NCBI RefSeq assembly: GCF_035083965.1
Contig: NC_089731.1
Coordinates: 3,077,001-3,141,000 of the forward strand
Direction: 5' to 3'
DNA: 64,000 bases
Source of the DNA: Branchiostoma lanceolatum
Taxonomy: Eukaryota > Chordata > Leptocardii > Amphioxiformes > Branchiostomatidae
This document shows positions 46,487 to 58,199 of this stretch, one piece after another. Position numbers and translations under genes: made by a program. Positions within the stretch are counted from its first letter, which is position 1; every line of letters starts with the position of its first letter. The notes beneath the pieces were generated by a model. The model saw only the letters and a program-made list of their open reading frames with translations, did not search any database and was not told where the DNA came from.

Positions 46487-46642
46487 ACAACTCGGCACTC
46501 ACCGTCAAGTCTAGCACGTCAGGGGAAGACACTGCATTTTAGCTTCATTGGTGAGACCTTACTTAATAGATCCTCCCACAGCTAATGTTGTATCTGTCAG
46601 CAAACAGTATTCCTAGGGAGGACACTGCTTTTTAGTTTCATT
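46487..46642 (+). repeat. Copies of the terminal coding exon end in the 3' UTR
   Basis: cggcactcaccgtcaagtct to cactgcattttag repeats the last 50 coding bases including the stop. A shorter third copy is aggacactgctttttagttt at about 46618. Confidence 0.88.
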
Positions 46643-47575
46643 TTAGAGACCTTACCTAATAGATCCTCCCTCAGCTAATGTTGTATCGACAGCAAAAAGT
46701 ATTCCTTATCGTAATCAAAATGCATTTTAGGTCAATTGGACTTTTTTCCTCGGATCTTAAAGATAATGCTAAGGCAACACCAATCAAATTTCTTGGTTCT
46801 GAGATTTTTAAAACTAATGCTGGATTGGAATATATCAACTATTTAAAAAAGTTTGTACCTTTGTACACACATGTTTCTGGGAGTTACTTTGAATACATCC
46901 CAGTTCTATGTTTTCAAGATAATATTTGTACTTATAACATGAACATGCCCAAGGCAATTTTTTTAAATGATGCTAGATTTGAATATCAAGTTTATCATCT
47001 ATTTAGAATAGACTCTGGGGGAAATGTTTGTACCTTTGTACACATAGATTCTTGGAGTTAATACAGGGAATACATCTTGAAGTTTTCCTCCCAGTCATAT
47101 TGCATGCAGCATATAGGTCATAATTTGAATTTTTATCTAGCATTGTAAGTTCATTGACAATGCACGGAACTTGTCCATTATACATGTATGCTATAAATTA
47201 AGTGATAAGTGAGTATGAGGCCTCTCGGGTCTCAGCGCTGACTATTCAGTTCAGCAGTAAATTTGTTCTGATTGTTACTTATCGCTATCATAAATGAACT
47301 TTAAATTTAAATATAGCTATATCAAATATTTAAAGAATTATGTTGAAATATGTGTAACACTTAAATTATTATGTATGGTTATCTACAAGTAAGACTTTAA
47401 TGACCTCATATATTCGCCAAATAATGTTAACCTTTATTAACAATGTGTCATAAAAATGTATGTTCTTTACAGACTATGGAAGTTGTAAAAATACTTTATT
47501 ATGCCCCTGTGGACCTGTTGTTTCTTGCTAGATTTCCCGAATAGCAGGTTACATTTCAGACTTTGTACTTAACAG

Positions 47576-47581
47576 AATAAA
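47576..47581 (+). terminator. Candidate polyadenylation signal AATAAA
   Basis: AATAAA lies about 1.14 kb after the IP3R-like stop codon, followed by an A-rich run and a T/G-rich stretch. It is a candidate only, with no transcript evidence. Confidence 0.4.
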
Positions 47582-47599
47582 ATTTAAAAAATGGTCTGT

Positions 47600-48720
47600 C
47601 TACACCCAGGGTCTCAAGTCTCTTCTTTACTCCTTTTGGCACTGTATTCACGTATGGATATGTCAGTATTTACATCTTAAAGGTCTGTAACACATTTAGA
47701 CTACCAACTTATACAGTATACTAAAAAAAGATATTGCAGTTCCACAGCAACCTGCTATAAGCCAAAATTTACACCACCCATGCATTTGTCACCTAAAAAT
47801 CAGGACCACAGTGCGTCCAACATCAAAGATATATTTTTTCTAATTGCTGCTGCAGTACCAGAGGGCTCACAGTCATGTTCAAATGGTCAGGTTAACACCT
47901 ACCCACGTACCAAATATCGTCGCAATTCGCCCAGAGGTTCTTATGATATTCCGCCAGAAACAAAAACACAAAAATGAGGAACGACCCTGCAGGTCCACAG
48001 AAACCTGCTAGGAGCCCCGAATTTGCACCATTTCACCATTCATGTCATTGTCAACACCTATCCTGCCACCTAGAAATAAAGACCAAAGCACTTTCAGGAC
48101 CAATTATATTTAAAAAGAATTGCTGCTGCCCAGGTTGCCCAAGATTGACTTAACCACCACTTAAGCCATGTTGATTATACGTATGACATTTAAGCACGCA
48201 TCAATTTTCGTCCGTTTCCAAGAATAAACGTTTTCGGCCATACTGTAACGTTAAACGGTAAAAATAAAACGGCTGCAAAAGAAAAAGATGCTGTAAATTG
48301 AGACAAATATTCGGAAAACGGATACTTATATCGTAGCATGCCAAAGTCCAATTCAAAGTCGAAGAAGAAGTTTTGAAGCAACAAAAACGAAGAACCGATA
48401 TTTTGGTAAACCATCCTGTGTGTTTAGTTTCGTTCATCCTATCTGACCACGTAGATTTCAGTAAGGCAACTTTTTTGCCCAACTTTTTTTATTTGCCCGC
48501 TCGCATCTGTTTATGGTGTCCCTAGAGGGTGTCATTCATATAACCCAATCAATATGGCCTACCCAAATAAATAAGTAAAGAAAATACCATCGCAATTCAT
48601 CCAGGTGATTTTGAGACATATCCCCATACATCATCCAGAGTAAAAACTATGCTTCATTTTTAATGGAGGTTTTACGCCAAACTTCCGTAGAAATGCGCAA
48701 ACCGTGAGGTAGGCCTGTAG
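47600..48720. other. Intergenic, repeat fragments only
   Basis: It holds a diverged copy (47840-47980) of the 12655-type interspersed repeat and unique AT-rich DNA. Open frames on the minus strand at 48190-48482 overlap in two frames and have no recognisable domain; I do not call them. Confidence 0.5.
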
Positions 48721-48768
48721 TCCTAGTTTGGCCTGGTGATGACGTAACTACTTTCTGCAGAAGTTTCT

Positions 48769-49017
48769 CTACATGACGTCATGTGACGCTCTTTCCAAAG
48801 AACTGCCCTCTGGGAAGGAGGGTCTGCAAGGAGTATAGTGTTCTGTGAATCGCTCAATTTTCGTGGTTGTAACAGCTGGTTTGGAAGTTCGTAACCCGTA
48901 AATGTAGGCACTTCTCTTGCGCAAAACCGCTTCTACACAGACATGTAAAACTACAACCATAGCAACAATTCTGTAAAATGTTGTAGCATTCATTAAACCC
49001 TCAACGAGCCTCAGCAC
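48769..49017 (-). CDS. Small ORF with N-terminal hydrophobic segment, unassigned
   Basis: 82 codons, Met to stop. An internal Met context starts MNATTFYR, followed by the hydrophobic run IVAMVVVLHVCVEAVL and then a basic, Ser/Thr-containing tail. This would suit a signal anchor of a type II membrane protein or a first exon. No family is recognised, no partner exon is identified, and the downstream stop could also mean a chance frame. The flanking DNA is otherwise repeat-like. Confidence 0.22.
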   Translation of the reverse strand: MLRLVEGLMNATTFYRIVAMVVVLHVCVEAVLRKRSAYIYGLRTSKPAVTTTKIERFTEHYTPCRPSFPEGSSLERASHDVM

Positions 49018-49099
49018 CGTGCTTACACATCTCCCAAACTTCTGATCGATTCAGTTCCGACATAAAATAGTGCAGAGTTTTAGACAGCCATCATACATC

Positions 49100-50690
49100 G
49101 GAGAACCGCAAAAACGGAATTTCGTCTTTGAGGTTTTGACATAGGACATCAGTTGTGTATAATTATTGTCATGACAATCTATTTAGTGACGCACGCTGAA
49201 ACTACACCGCGGATGGATATGAACGAGTGGTGTGTGATGTGGAACTATGTGTCATGCAGGCTTTAGCGCTCGTTTGCAGACCAGGCGTTTTCGTGGTGTG
49301 GTGTCATGCGGTCTGTCTTTCGCTTCGCCGTCGCATTTTTACCCCATTTATCGCCCACAAATGTGCTCAAGACGTTCTATAGCCCATGTAGAACTATCAT
49401 GGGTGGATGTTGAGTCGGTAATTTCGTGGAAATGTTCGTCTTGTTGGTGAGTCTGTCAGCCGGATCTCGGTAAATGCCTGCATGTGACGCCATGTTTTTG
49501 CTAGACCTTGAAGCTGCCGTAGCTTCGGCGTCCGTGTTTTGTGCCTTCGTTCATCATTACTCAACCTCAGTCATGCTTCGCAAATATTGTCTAGAGGTTG
49601 TAGAGCTATTATGGGTGGCGGTTCAGGCGACAGCTTTGTCAATTTTCGTCGTCTTTGTCAGTGGGATGGTGGGTTCACGGCAATGTGTTGTGTGGCCGCC
49701 ATTCTCAGACCACCATTCTCAGCATAGCTCTCCTCAGTTAGCCGAATGACTCCATCTTGGTTGGCCAGTTTAGGGTGTGATCTATTCATAGCACGACCAT
49801 GTTTAATTATGGCCCATCTTCCTATTGTGATTGCAGTGGTCAATATTCGAGACCCTTCGTGCTCCGTGCCGGTGTCATGCTTGTTGCGGCACGTTCTCTC
49901 CACTATGGTATGGCTCTTAATGTTTGACGATGTCTACTCACTAGACGCTTCGTAGCGTCATGGTGAAAGAGCCATGGAACCGCTTTTACATTTTGGTCGC
50001 AGAGCAGGCCACACGACCATTCAGAGCAGACTCGTCACAAAACACTAGCATACTGGGGCACCATTTTACACTTAGTCTTCTAGATATGCTAGTTAAGTCT
50101 TCTATTCTCTATCGCTTACTACAAAACACTAGTGCACTGAACCAAGCGATGGCGATAGAGCAAAGACCAACGCGTCATTTCTTTGTCGGTTGAAATTTCC
50201 TGCTTGTCATGGCAGAACATCCAGCTTACTCAGGGTGTGTTAGTCAGGGTTATTCTCCCAGCTGTCCAGCCTCTTGGAAACCCAGACTTCGGGGACTGTG
50301 CCTCTGGCTCAGTGGGGGCTGGTTCAGCTTAGCTAGACGGGTTTGCTGGATGTTAACGCCATGGCAGTCAGTAATTTCACCGCTGAGTGTTTAGTGTCTT
50401 TCAAAGCATTATATTCACATGGTGTTCCATAAATGTCACATACACAGGCTTACTTTTTTTTTTAATCTGTTGTTTCCTATAACTCTCGGTCGACAATGGC
50501 TCGCCGGTTCACTGTGCTGCCTCAATGATTTAATTTATACCGTCTGAACCAGTCGTAGTTTCACCGCTGAACTTGCTCCCTTATATACCATTGTCTTTGT
50601 TCAGCTCTTCTACTTTTCATCTTTTCTCTTTACACAGTAGGGTAAATTGTCCCTCAAAGCTTAGCCGTGAATGGTGAAATGGGGGACCCC
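49100..50690. other. Intergenic stretch with a decayed, GC-richer direct duplication
   Basis: Segments at about 49270-49450 and 49500-49670 resemble each other in order (for example agaactatcatgggtggatg and agagctattatgggtggcgg, each followed by a tttcgt..cgtct.tgt motif). They may be two units of an old tandem repeat or mobile element. No coding domain is recognised on either strand. Confidence 0.4.
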
Positions 50691-50990
50691 ACTGAGCACC
50701 TCAACTAAACCTGACATAGACCCATTGGCACATACTGTTTTCAAGCAAGGAGCCAATCCACTTTAAGCAGTTTCCAATGCATCCGTAGCTTTCAACTTTG
50801 GCTATAAGTCTCTTGATTGGACCTGAATCGAAAGCTTTTCGAAAGTGTAGATGAACTGCATCCAATGGTAGACCCCTGTCAAGCCATTCTGTCCACGTAT
50901 CTAGACATTCCAACCTTTGTGTCACAGTAGATCTTCCGGATGGGAAGCCGTGTTGACATGGTGTAAATGAGTTGTTTTGTTTCATGTGTC
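50690..50990 (-). mobile_element. Non-LTR reverse transcriptase fragment, inactive
   Basis: The minus-strand frame 50701-50985 reads CQHGFPSGRSTVTQRLECLD, then TEWLDRGLPLDAVHLHFRKA, FDS and IAKVESYG. This is the fingers/palm region around motif A of LINE reverse transcriptase. The catalytic Asp expected in the LDFRKAFD pattern is His here, so the fragment is dead apart from being truncated. Confidence 0.75.
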
Positions 50991-52640
50991 CAACTAATGA
51001 GTCTCTGACAATACTTTTTTAAACCTTCCTAACCACCGAGGTCCTGCAGACTGGTCGGTAGTGAAATGACACATATCCATCAATAGTTACTTTCTCTTTT
51101 TACTGTAACGTCTTTCTCGCTAGTTTCACTCTAACGTCTTTCTCGCTGTTGTAGAAAATTGTTCATAGAATGGTACCATATTTTTCATCAGTCTTCACTC
51201 TTCGCCTTAAGCTACTTATATACGTCTATGTAACATCCATGTATTGTGCATGTAAATCCAATAGTTGTTTATATGTGAAAAGATGTTAAACTTATTCTGG
51301 CTTAGCGGAGTATCCTGGCTGCATGTTCCGTGGGGTTGCTTGGGTCCTATTTATGGCTAGTTGGCCTTTGCGATACGTTCTGACCAGACATCGAATGATG
51401 ATTTCTTCTTTTCACTCTAATATATTTCTAAATGTTGTATAAGGTAATGGGGAAAGGGACACAGTATAAGCCAAAAGTCTAAATTACATTCTGGAAGAGT
51501 CAAAGATTGGAAAAAATCCAGTCATTATATTAGGTCAGGAGGAAGAGGACACAACTTTAGTCAAAGTCTAAATTTATGAAGGGTCTCGGATTTGGAAAAA
51601 TCCAGTTACACCCATGACACCAATGACAAATAAAATTGGTGTGGCCTTATTACAAAATATGATTCGTTACAATGGTATAATTTATTTACGAGACAGATTA
51701 AAAGGACAAGATAGAAAGAGTTGAGTGACAGACGTGGGTGCCGCTCTCTGAGAACGTAGACTCCAAACAGATCTGCGAAGGAGAATGATGCCGTATGCTG
51801 ACTGGTCCAAGCTTAAGTGTCCAGCTAGTCTCAGCGCTACAATTTGCAGCCCCAAAAGGTGTGCTGGTGAACCATGAAAACAGGCGCCCTCAGAAAACAG
51901 TACCCGAGATACATGTAATTGTGACTGTTTTTTTATTACTTTAGATGCTGTTGTGTTAAAAGGGCCAACTACAGACCAGGCGGCGGTGCATTAGATGGTA
52001 GATTGTACCGCGGCCTTGACGGACACCCGCAACGCACGCAGTTATGTGAGAACCGTTGGAATCTCCAAGCAGACTTGTCAGCTCTAAACCGCAGGCATGG
52101 TAGTTGGTGACTAATGACAGTTTGGGGACTATGGAGGACCTGCAACCCCCCTCCCCCAACCCCCTCTACAGTTCGTAGAAATATTTCATCAGTCTTCACT
52201 CTGCGCTTTTCTACTTATACGTCTGCGTAACATCCATGTATAGTTGTTTTAGCTTTAGCTGGGTATCCGGACTGCATGTTTGGGTACATCCCTGTTGCTC
52301 CTTTTTGATCTTCTGTGCCCAAGTTCTGGGGCTTCGTATGCAGGGTACTCTACATCAGCTGCAGGTTGCTGAATACATATATATCAAATGTACATCGAAG
52401 ATGGCACTCGGTACTAGTAGTTGTTGTATCACTTGGATAACATGGATCAAATCATTTAGAAACGAAGTAATCAGTACAGGATTTGGCACCTGGATGGACG
52501 TAAGAATCTGTCTAAGCTGCCTTGCAGTGTCTCTCTCAAGCGCAGAATATGATTTGCTGCCTAATTTACATGTAACCGGATAACGCTGGGAAGTCTTTGC
52601 GTTTTTTAGAAAGATATTTAGAAATGGGACTTGTCAACAG
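50990..52640. other. Intergenic; direct repeats about 1 kb apart
   Basis: 51170-51345 and 52168-52310 share ttcatcagtcttcactct, cttatatacgtct (variants), gtaacatccatgtat, aatagttgtttta (variants) and ctg(g/c)ctgcatgtt in order. This could be a decayed duplication or solo repeats of one element. A single MITE end (attggtgtggcctta) lies at 51630-51645. No gene is seen. Confidence 0.45.
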
Positions 52641-53110
52641 GAGCTAATCATTTTTCATTGTGATAAAAACTGGGCAGTCGGTTATTAAATATTAGTGCTT
52701 CCACAACCGTAACACCTCCTGCCTCCCATATTGTACGTCTGAGACTCGTAAGAGTGCTGGTAGCTAAGGATGCTGCCTCGGGGATCGCATTACAGATTAC
52801 ACCCCCTGCAGGACTGCCACCGAACCGCCCTGCCCTGCCCGACCGGCTTTGTTGAGCTACACCAAGAATCCCAGTCACCCTCTTACTAATTTTTTTTCTT
52901 TTCTTTACCCTCAAACAACCCTGAAGGGGTATCACTGGGTTGGGTCAGGGCTAACGGATTACGGCAGGGCGGCCGCGAGCCAGGCCTTAAAGGCCTCCAC
53001 TGTCGGGGCTTGCAATCTTCGTGGCTGCATCGAACTTGATGTGATTCCCTGACACGAACAGCCGTGATACGAACGAATGCAACAGCTTCCGACGCTGGGC
53101 GCCAAATGTA
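52640..53110 (-). mobile_element. Possible leader of a decayed LTR retrotransposon
   Basis: On the minus strand the sequence TGGCGCCCAGCGTCGG (about 53089-53104) resembles a retroelement primer-binding site complementary to a tRNA 3' end. It directly follows a TGATACA that could end an LTR, and GC-rich leader-like DNA continues to about 52700. No gag/pol domain and no proven LTR pair were found. A related stretch to 52738-52885 occurs at 53520-53640. Confidence 0.3.
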
Positions 53111-54330
53111 TCAACACGCATGTTTACAAAAGTGGGGCAGCAGGATTGTACCTATGGTTTCTCGCCTGTAGTGTATGAAGAATGCCAACAAGGCAGTAGT
53201 AATGGCATACTTTTTCACACCTTCGTGTGTCCTTCATGAACTAGTATTTAGAATGTTTTAAATCTAGTCGAATTTTGACAAACTAGCGAGGGGAATAAAC
53301 ACAAATCAGTGAACTGATAGAAAAAGTGAATCAATTTCTCCTTTCATTCTTATGCCGTCCTCGCTATGATCTTGTTGCTATGACGCTGTTAATGCTACTA
53401 GATAGTTTATGAAATGATACCTGCCACTCATGTTTACTGAGCGAAAAATCTACTGCTCTTGCCTCCGGGACATGGAGAGGATAAATAAAGTTTGGCAGCT
53501 TGGTGCTATTGTCTGAATCTCGTAAGAGTGCTGGTATGGATGCTGCTTTGGTGACTGTTAGACTGCTACCGAACTACTCTGCCTGGACTGGCTTTGCTAA
53601 GCTACACCGAGTATCCCAGTCACCCTCTTACTAATCTTTCTGGCTGCATCGGTACTATGAAGAGATTAATTATCTGTTGATGACTTGAGTCAACAGAATT
53701 TAGCAGTGTTATGTAATCATTATGGCTCTTACACATATTGCCAATTTCTGGGGCCCCTGTGTGGCCATCAACAATATGGGGAAGGCTATACTTGGAGTGG
53801 TTCCGGGAACGCGACCGGATAAAAAATACTAAAAAGCAGCACTACACGATTTCCAAAAGTTTAATTACAATCAATGACATAAATCGATTCAAACTAATGC
53901 TTCAAAATATTTGAATGGTGGATAAAGCCGCCTTGATATGAAACTACCGAAATACATTCAAGTTACATGCCCTTGTTTTATCAATGAACATAGAAAGGCA
54001 GTGTATTGCCTCTCGACCGGGCAGTACTGAGTGAGACTGTCATTTTATCTCCGAGTTCGGAAGTGGATTTCCGTCGAGGTGCTATGTGCGGTACTTTTCC
54101 TATTTGACCGGAGTTTGGACCAACCATCTTGTTTCTGTTTTCCAAAGGTTTCAATTGTGGTCCTGCTATTTTGCTGAAATATGTTATTCTCTGTACTGCA
54201 ATGTAAATACAGTCTTTTCACTCCCAATGAGAGGGTTATGCCACCCGACATCTTTTTACTTCTCTAATCTCATTACCGTCTGTAATTTTGATAAATGTAA
54301 AATTCTACGTTACTTATAGTATTTCGATGA
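53110..54330. other. Intergenic, no gene seen
   Basis: It contains the 53520-53640 relative of the 52738-52885 stretch (ctcgtaagagtgctggta ... atcccagtcaccctcttact). Otherwise unique-looking AT-rich DNA with only short open frames lacking domains. Confidence 0.4.
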
Positions 54331-54338
54331 AATCCTCC

Positions 54339-54520
54339 AGTGTCCAAGGTCGCAGCGAGGTGAAGTCTCTCATGACTGGACAGCTTTGACGGGATTTCCA
54401 AGTGTCCAAGGTCACAGCGAGGTGAAGTCTCTCATGACTGGACAGCTTTGACGGGATTTCCAAGTGTCCAAGGTCGCAGCGAGGTGAAGTATCTCATGAC
54501 TGGACAGCTTTGACGTGGAT
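54339..54520. repeat. 62-bp tandem repeat, 3 copies
   Basis: Copies begin at 54339, 54401 and 54463 with agtgtccaaggtc(g/a)cagcga and ctcatgactggacagctttg. They differ at only a few positions. Confidence 0.93.
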
Positions 54521-55750
54521 TGTAATATGGGGAAATCATTGCTTTTCTTGATGTTTCTTCCTCTCCTCTTGGAATTTGTTCATTAGGCCACGCCAATTTA
54601 ATATGGCGTCAGCACGCAGAGCCAAGGTCTGGCCGGGAACGTTCCACCACGAGATCATCCACGGTGACTGGGATACCAGCCATTGCACCGTTCAGCATAA
54701 CCTGAAAAATGTAAATAGGCATGTTATAAGCTGACCTATCCATACAACTTGTTGATAATTACAGACCCTGCATGTTAATCTAAAAGTAGCCCCTTGCTAT
54801 CTTCTTTCTCTTTAGTGATCCTTGGCTTTAGGGCATCTGATGGCAACAATTAATTATAATCTGGTAGGTGTGAAACTCTTGATAACATAGGCTTGAAAGG
54901 TTGAAACGGCAGTCTTGCCTGTATTCTGACAGCTTGCCATAAACCTAAGGCACTTTTCTGCAGCAAAGAACTTCTCAATATCAACAGAATGTAACTCCCT
55001 CCCCTGGTACCATCCACCACGCACCCTTTTCACAAAGCAGGGAAGCCAGCAGTCTTTCGCAATGCGCCTGCCAAGCCTTGGGGTGCTTGTTGATGGTTTC
55101 TTTTGAGACCAGTGTGTCCTTACTGGCTTCTGCTGGGCCTTGGTTGTGTTTGACACGATGCTTTGCTGGTATGACGCACCATCCTTATCAGTGTGCATGA
55201 CATTTTTCACAAAACGATCGCACCAACATGACTTGTCCAGGGTGTTTGGAACATCCTGTTGTACGTGTAATACCCCGTAGCTGGTTGAAAGCCCTCTCTT
55301 CTGATTACGTGTGTGTGGAACTGAGGGGCACAATCCTGAATATTAGCAGGCCTATGGCAAGTCAATGAATGGGCGTAGTTGCCGCAAAGAACTCGAGTTG
55401 TGATTTTCCGTGGATTAGGAATGATCTGACATAATCTCACAGCATGGGGGAAGGCTTGATTGTGCAATCGAAATAGCTCGCGTCGCCATCGTTTGTCAGC
55501 AGGAATTTAGCTGAGTCGCTGGATATTCACGAGAGATGTAATGAGTTCAACAATGTCGATGGAGGCTTTGTCTTCAAACACAGCTGTACGAGTTCCGAGG
55601 GCGACGTGATAGTCGCAGCCACTTTTCAGCTCCTTATTGCCCAGCGTAGTATTATAAACTTTGTTGCTTGATGTTGGGAGCTCAAGGGACATGCAGGGGT
55701 AGCTCTACATCAGTCAAGTGAACAGTTGAGTTATATGTGGTATTTGTCAA
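54520..55750 (-). other. Overlapping minus-strand ORFs of unknown origin
   Basis: Frames at 54854-55333 (159 codons), 55207-55467 and 55507-55692 overlap or abut in different frames. They read as if one longer coding region had frameshifts. Short motifs such as FVKRVRGGWYQGRELHSVDI and DYHVALGTRTAVFEDKASID do not match a family I can name. A MITE end (gccacgccaatttaa) occurs at 54592. A mobile-element or pseudogene origin is likely but unproven. Confidence 0.3.
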
Positions 55751-57000
55751 AAAGATCATGTGTTCATAATTGATAATTTGACTTCCGTCCTCCTGTACTT
55801 TTTGTGACAGGACCATTCAAGTCTAGTGAATTTTCTTCTCATTTTCGTGATGTCGTCGCCCTCTTCAAACTCTCCAAGCGTTTTCAATCTCCCCTTAACA
55901 TCACCTGGAACCATTTCTTCATACACTTGGTCCTTTCTTATTCTCATGAAGTTTCTTTGATCTTGGAGGGCCCTCTTTCTGTTGTCTTTCAGTGGGTTCT
56001 TTCTGCCCTCAACCGTAAATGTTTTCACTTGGATGCCGCCACTTTGTTGATAGAACACCCTCTTTGTTGATAGAACACCATTTTCTTGGGTCTTACATTT
56101 GTCAGAGTGAAATCTTTTGGCATTTTGTTCGAACAATCCTTAAGTTTCCCTAGGTCGGCCTGTAAGCAAGTCGCATGAGAGTCTCTCTCACAATTCTGTA
56201 CAGCTGCATAAATCTTGGTGTCATCTGCGAATAGTTTCCTATCCACACTAAGCACTCATTGGACCATCCTTCATAAGTGATTACGACAAAAACCGAGGTT
56301 GAAACAAGCACAACCTTACAAACGAGACGCGAAACAAAAGTCCCCAAACTCACTCAACGCCAGGCCAACATTAAAACGCAAACTCCGGTACCCAAACCTT
56401 TGCCTGGAACACACCGCCTGGGCTTCAACAAAACGTGGTCGCGTGGCCTGTTCTGATCTGGCAGAGATCGGTCGTCCGTAACCCTGCGACGACTGGGCGG
56501 ATGAATCCAAAAAGAGACAGAACGGAGGACTTGCCCTCTACTTATATGGTAATGCGGATCATGTGATTCAGGATTGTCCAATCAGCGTGTAGTAAAGATT
56601 GTAGCACGAATTCGAAGTTGTTTGTGCGGCTTCGTCCGGTATGTCACTAACAGAAATCATGAAGAGAAGAGGTCCTAACATACTTCCTTGTGGCAATCCA
56701 CTACTGCTTGGTTTCCAGTTAGACCCTGCACCATTTACCATCACTCGTTGTCACTTTGGGTGTTTAAAAGCCCCGGATCCGATTTAGAAACTTCTCTCAG
56801 GCACTTGCTCAAGGACCTCCTGATCGCACAGTCACTATTTCTCCACGCCTAACCCTGGTGCTCCGCCCTGCAGCCAGCGGCTTAACTGTGTCACCCTCAT
56901 AAATGCAGGTAGGCAGGCAGAGTAGTCCCTCGTGTGGGACTGTGTCAAACGCTTTCGTGTAGTCCAGTAAGATGACGTCAACCGTCAGGCCGTGACTAAG
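55750..57000 (-). mobile_element. Decayed non-LTR reverse transcriptase with motifs A, B and C, interrupted
   Basis: Reading the minus strand in order: motif A (VILLDYTKAFDTVPHE) at about 56975-56920, motif B (SGLPQGSMLGPLLFMI) at about 56700-56650, and motif C (LFADDTKIY) at about 56240-56210, then QADLGKLKDCSNK. The B-to-C gap is about 420 nt, several times the usual spacing, so foreign DNA (about 56265-56600) probably interrupts the gene. Stops and frame changes make it a pseudogene. Confidence 0.8.
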
Positions 57001-57289
57001 AGCTTCCGTTCAGACATCTAGCGCTTCAAGACGTGGCCAGGCTTTTCTCAGAATCCCTTCCTGCCTGTATGAGTGACAGCATTTCTGGTAGATTTGTATG
57101 AGTTTGAGTTCATTAGGATCCACAATTAGCTTAACAGCTGCTCTTCCCATGGTCCATTCAAAAACATGACTGGACAAAACTACATGACACACTTGAATAC
57201 CACAGAATTATGTACATAAATGATAAAAGAAGCATGAGGCTGTGTATATACAATTAATAAAAAGTTGACAATATTAAACTACTTTACAC

Positions 57290-57640
57290 TTTCAAGCCAT
57301 TCCAGGTGCTGGACATTCTATACAAGAAGCGCTTTTTCTGAGCATTTGTTCTGGGCTTCGGTAAGAGGATGGTTTGTGATTAAGATGACTGTTTGATAAC
57401 CATGTGACTGCATTGTGATCTGTTTATACAGAGAAACTGGCTGTTTGTTTTCCATGATTTTACGGAAAGTCATCATGCTTTTCTGTTGGATCCTGTCTTT
57501 CACGGACAACCACCCCAGCATCTGCAGCAGAGCCCAGTCATTGCTGCTCTTTGTGTTCACGTGCCTTAACCATGAGTTGAAACTTTTTCTAGATTTACGA
57601 TGACAATACTTAGTTATCCACTGAGGCTATTTTTTTAGTA
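57290..57640 (-). mobile_element. LINE reverse transcriptase C-terminal fragment
   Basis: The minus-strand frame 57318-57560 reads LGWLSVKDRIQQKSMMTFRK, matching the conserved L-W-x(2-3)-R-I block that ends LINE ORF2 proteins (LGW..v..RI.y...v..K). Confidence 0.55.
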
Positions 57641-57923
57641 ATATCAACAGTCTTTGTCGGGAAGTAGTTTTGTAGCTGATTGTAGTGCAACTAAATTATC
57701 CTGTGATAAGTATTCTTCAACGGCTTTTGATACCTCGTCCGTAGCAAACCTCGACGGTCCCATAACCATAGGCTTGATATTGTCTCCGGACTTTGTAGGG
57801 TCTATGATTGAGACCTGAGAGTTCTTGTCTTTCCAGATGAAATTGTACCCCGTTTGTTTTCTAAACTCTTTTTATATAGCTAATTTACAGGATATATTTC
57901 TGGAATCATCCATCTGTGCCATA

Positions 57924-58185
57924 TTAACATGGGGAAGGAAAAAACATGTGTTGTGCAAGTAAGTTTGAAATATAATACGTCTTTCTTCCAAACCATCCAG
58001 CGTGAGCCATTACTTCCTCCTCAACTGCACCGGCCATATGCAAAGAGATCGCACAACCATGTAGTCTTTCAACCTCATAAATACCACACTTCTGTAAGAA
58101 ACTCTTAAAAGCATCGTCTATCGTTGAGATGGTTGGTTGGCTTTCCAATATGTGCCCTTGTCTCGACGTGGCCCGTAACATCTTA
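57924..58185 (-). mobile_element. Tyrosine-recombinase C-terminal relic (DIRS/Crypton type)
   Basis: The minus-strand frame reads LHGCAISLHMAGAVEEEVMA, then HAGWFGRKTYYIS. This fits the last part of a tyrosine recombinase, with the HxxR-type region degraded to LHGCA, the conserved HAGW histidine/tryptophan, and a Tyr about ten residues later as the candidate nucleophile. Only the last 85 codons are open. The catalytic Arg of the H-x-x-R box appears lost. Confidence 0.45.
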
Positions 58186-58199
58186 CTTACTTTATACTT

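Larger units (their letters stand above)
46440..47600 (+). other. Probable 3' UTR of the IP3R-like gene
   Basis: No coding signal is seen. The stretch starts with two degraded copies of the end of the last coding exon (about 46489-46541 and 46613-46640), each followed by a similar run reading roughly gagaccttac..taatagatcctccc. The rest is AT-rich. AATAAA at 47576-47581, just before an A-rich stretch, is the best poly(A) signal. The length to that point would be about 1.15 kb. Confidence 0.5.
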
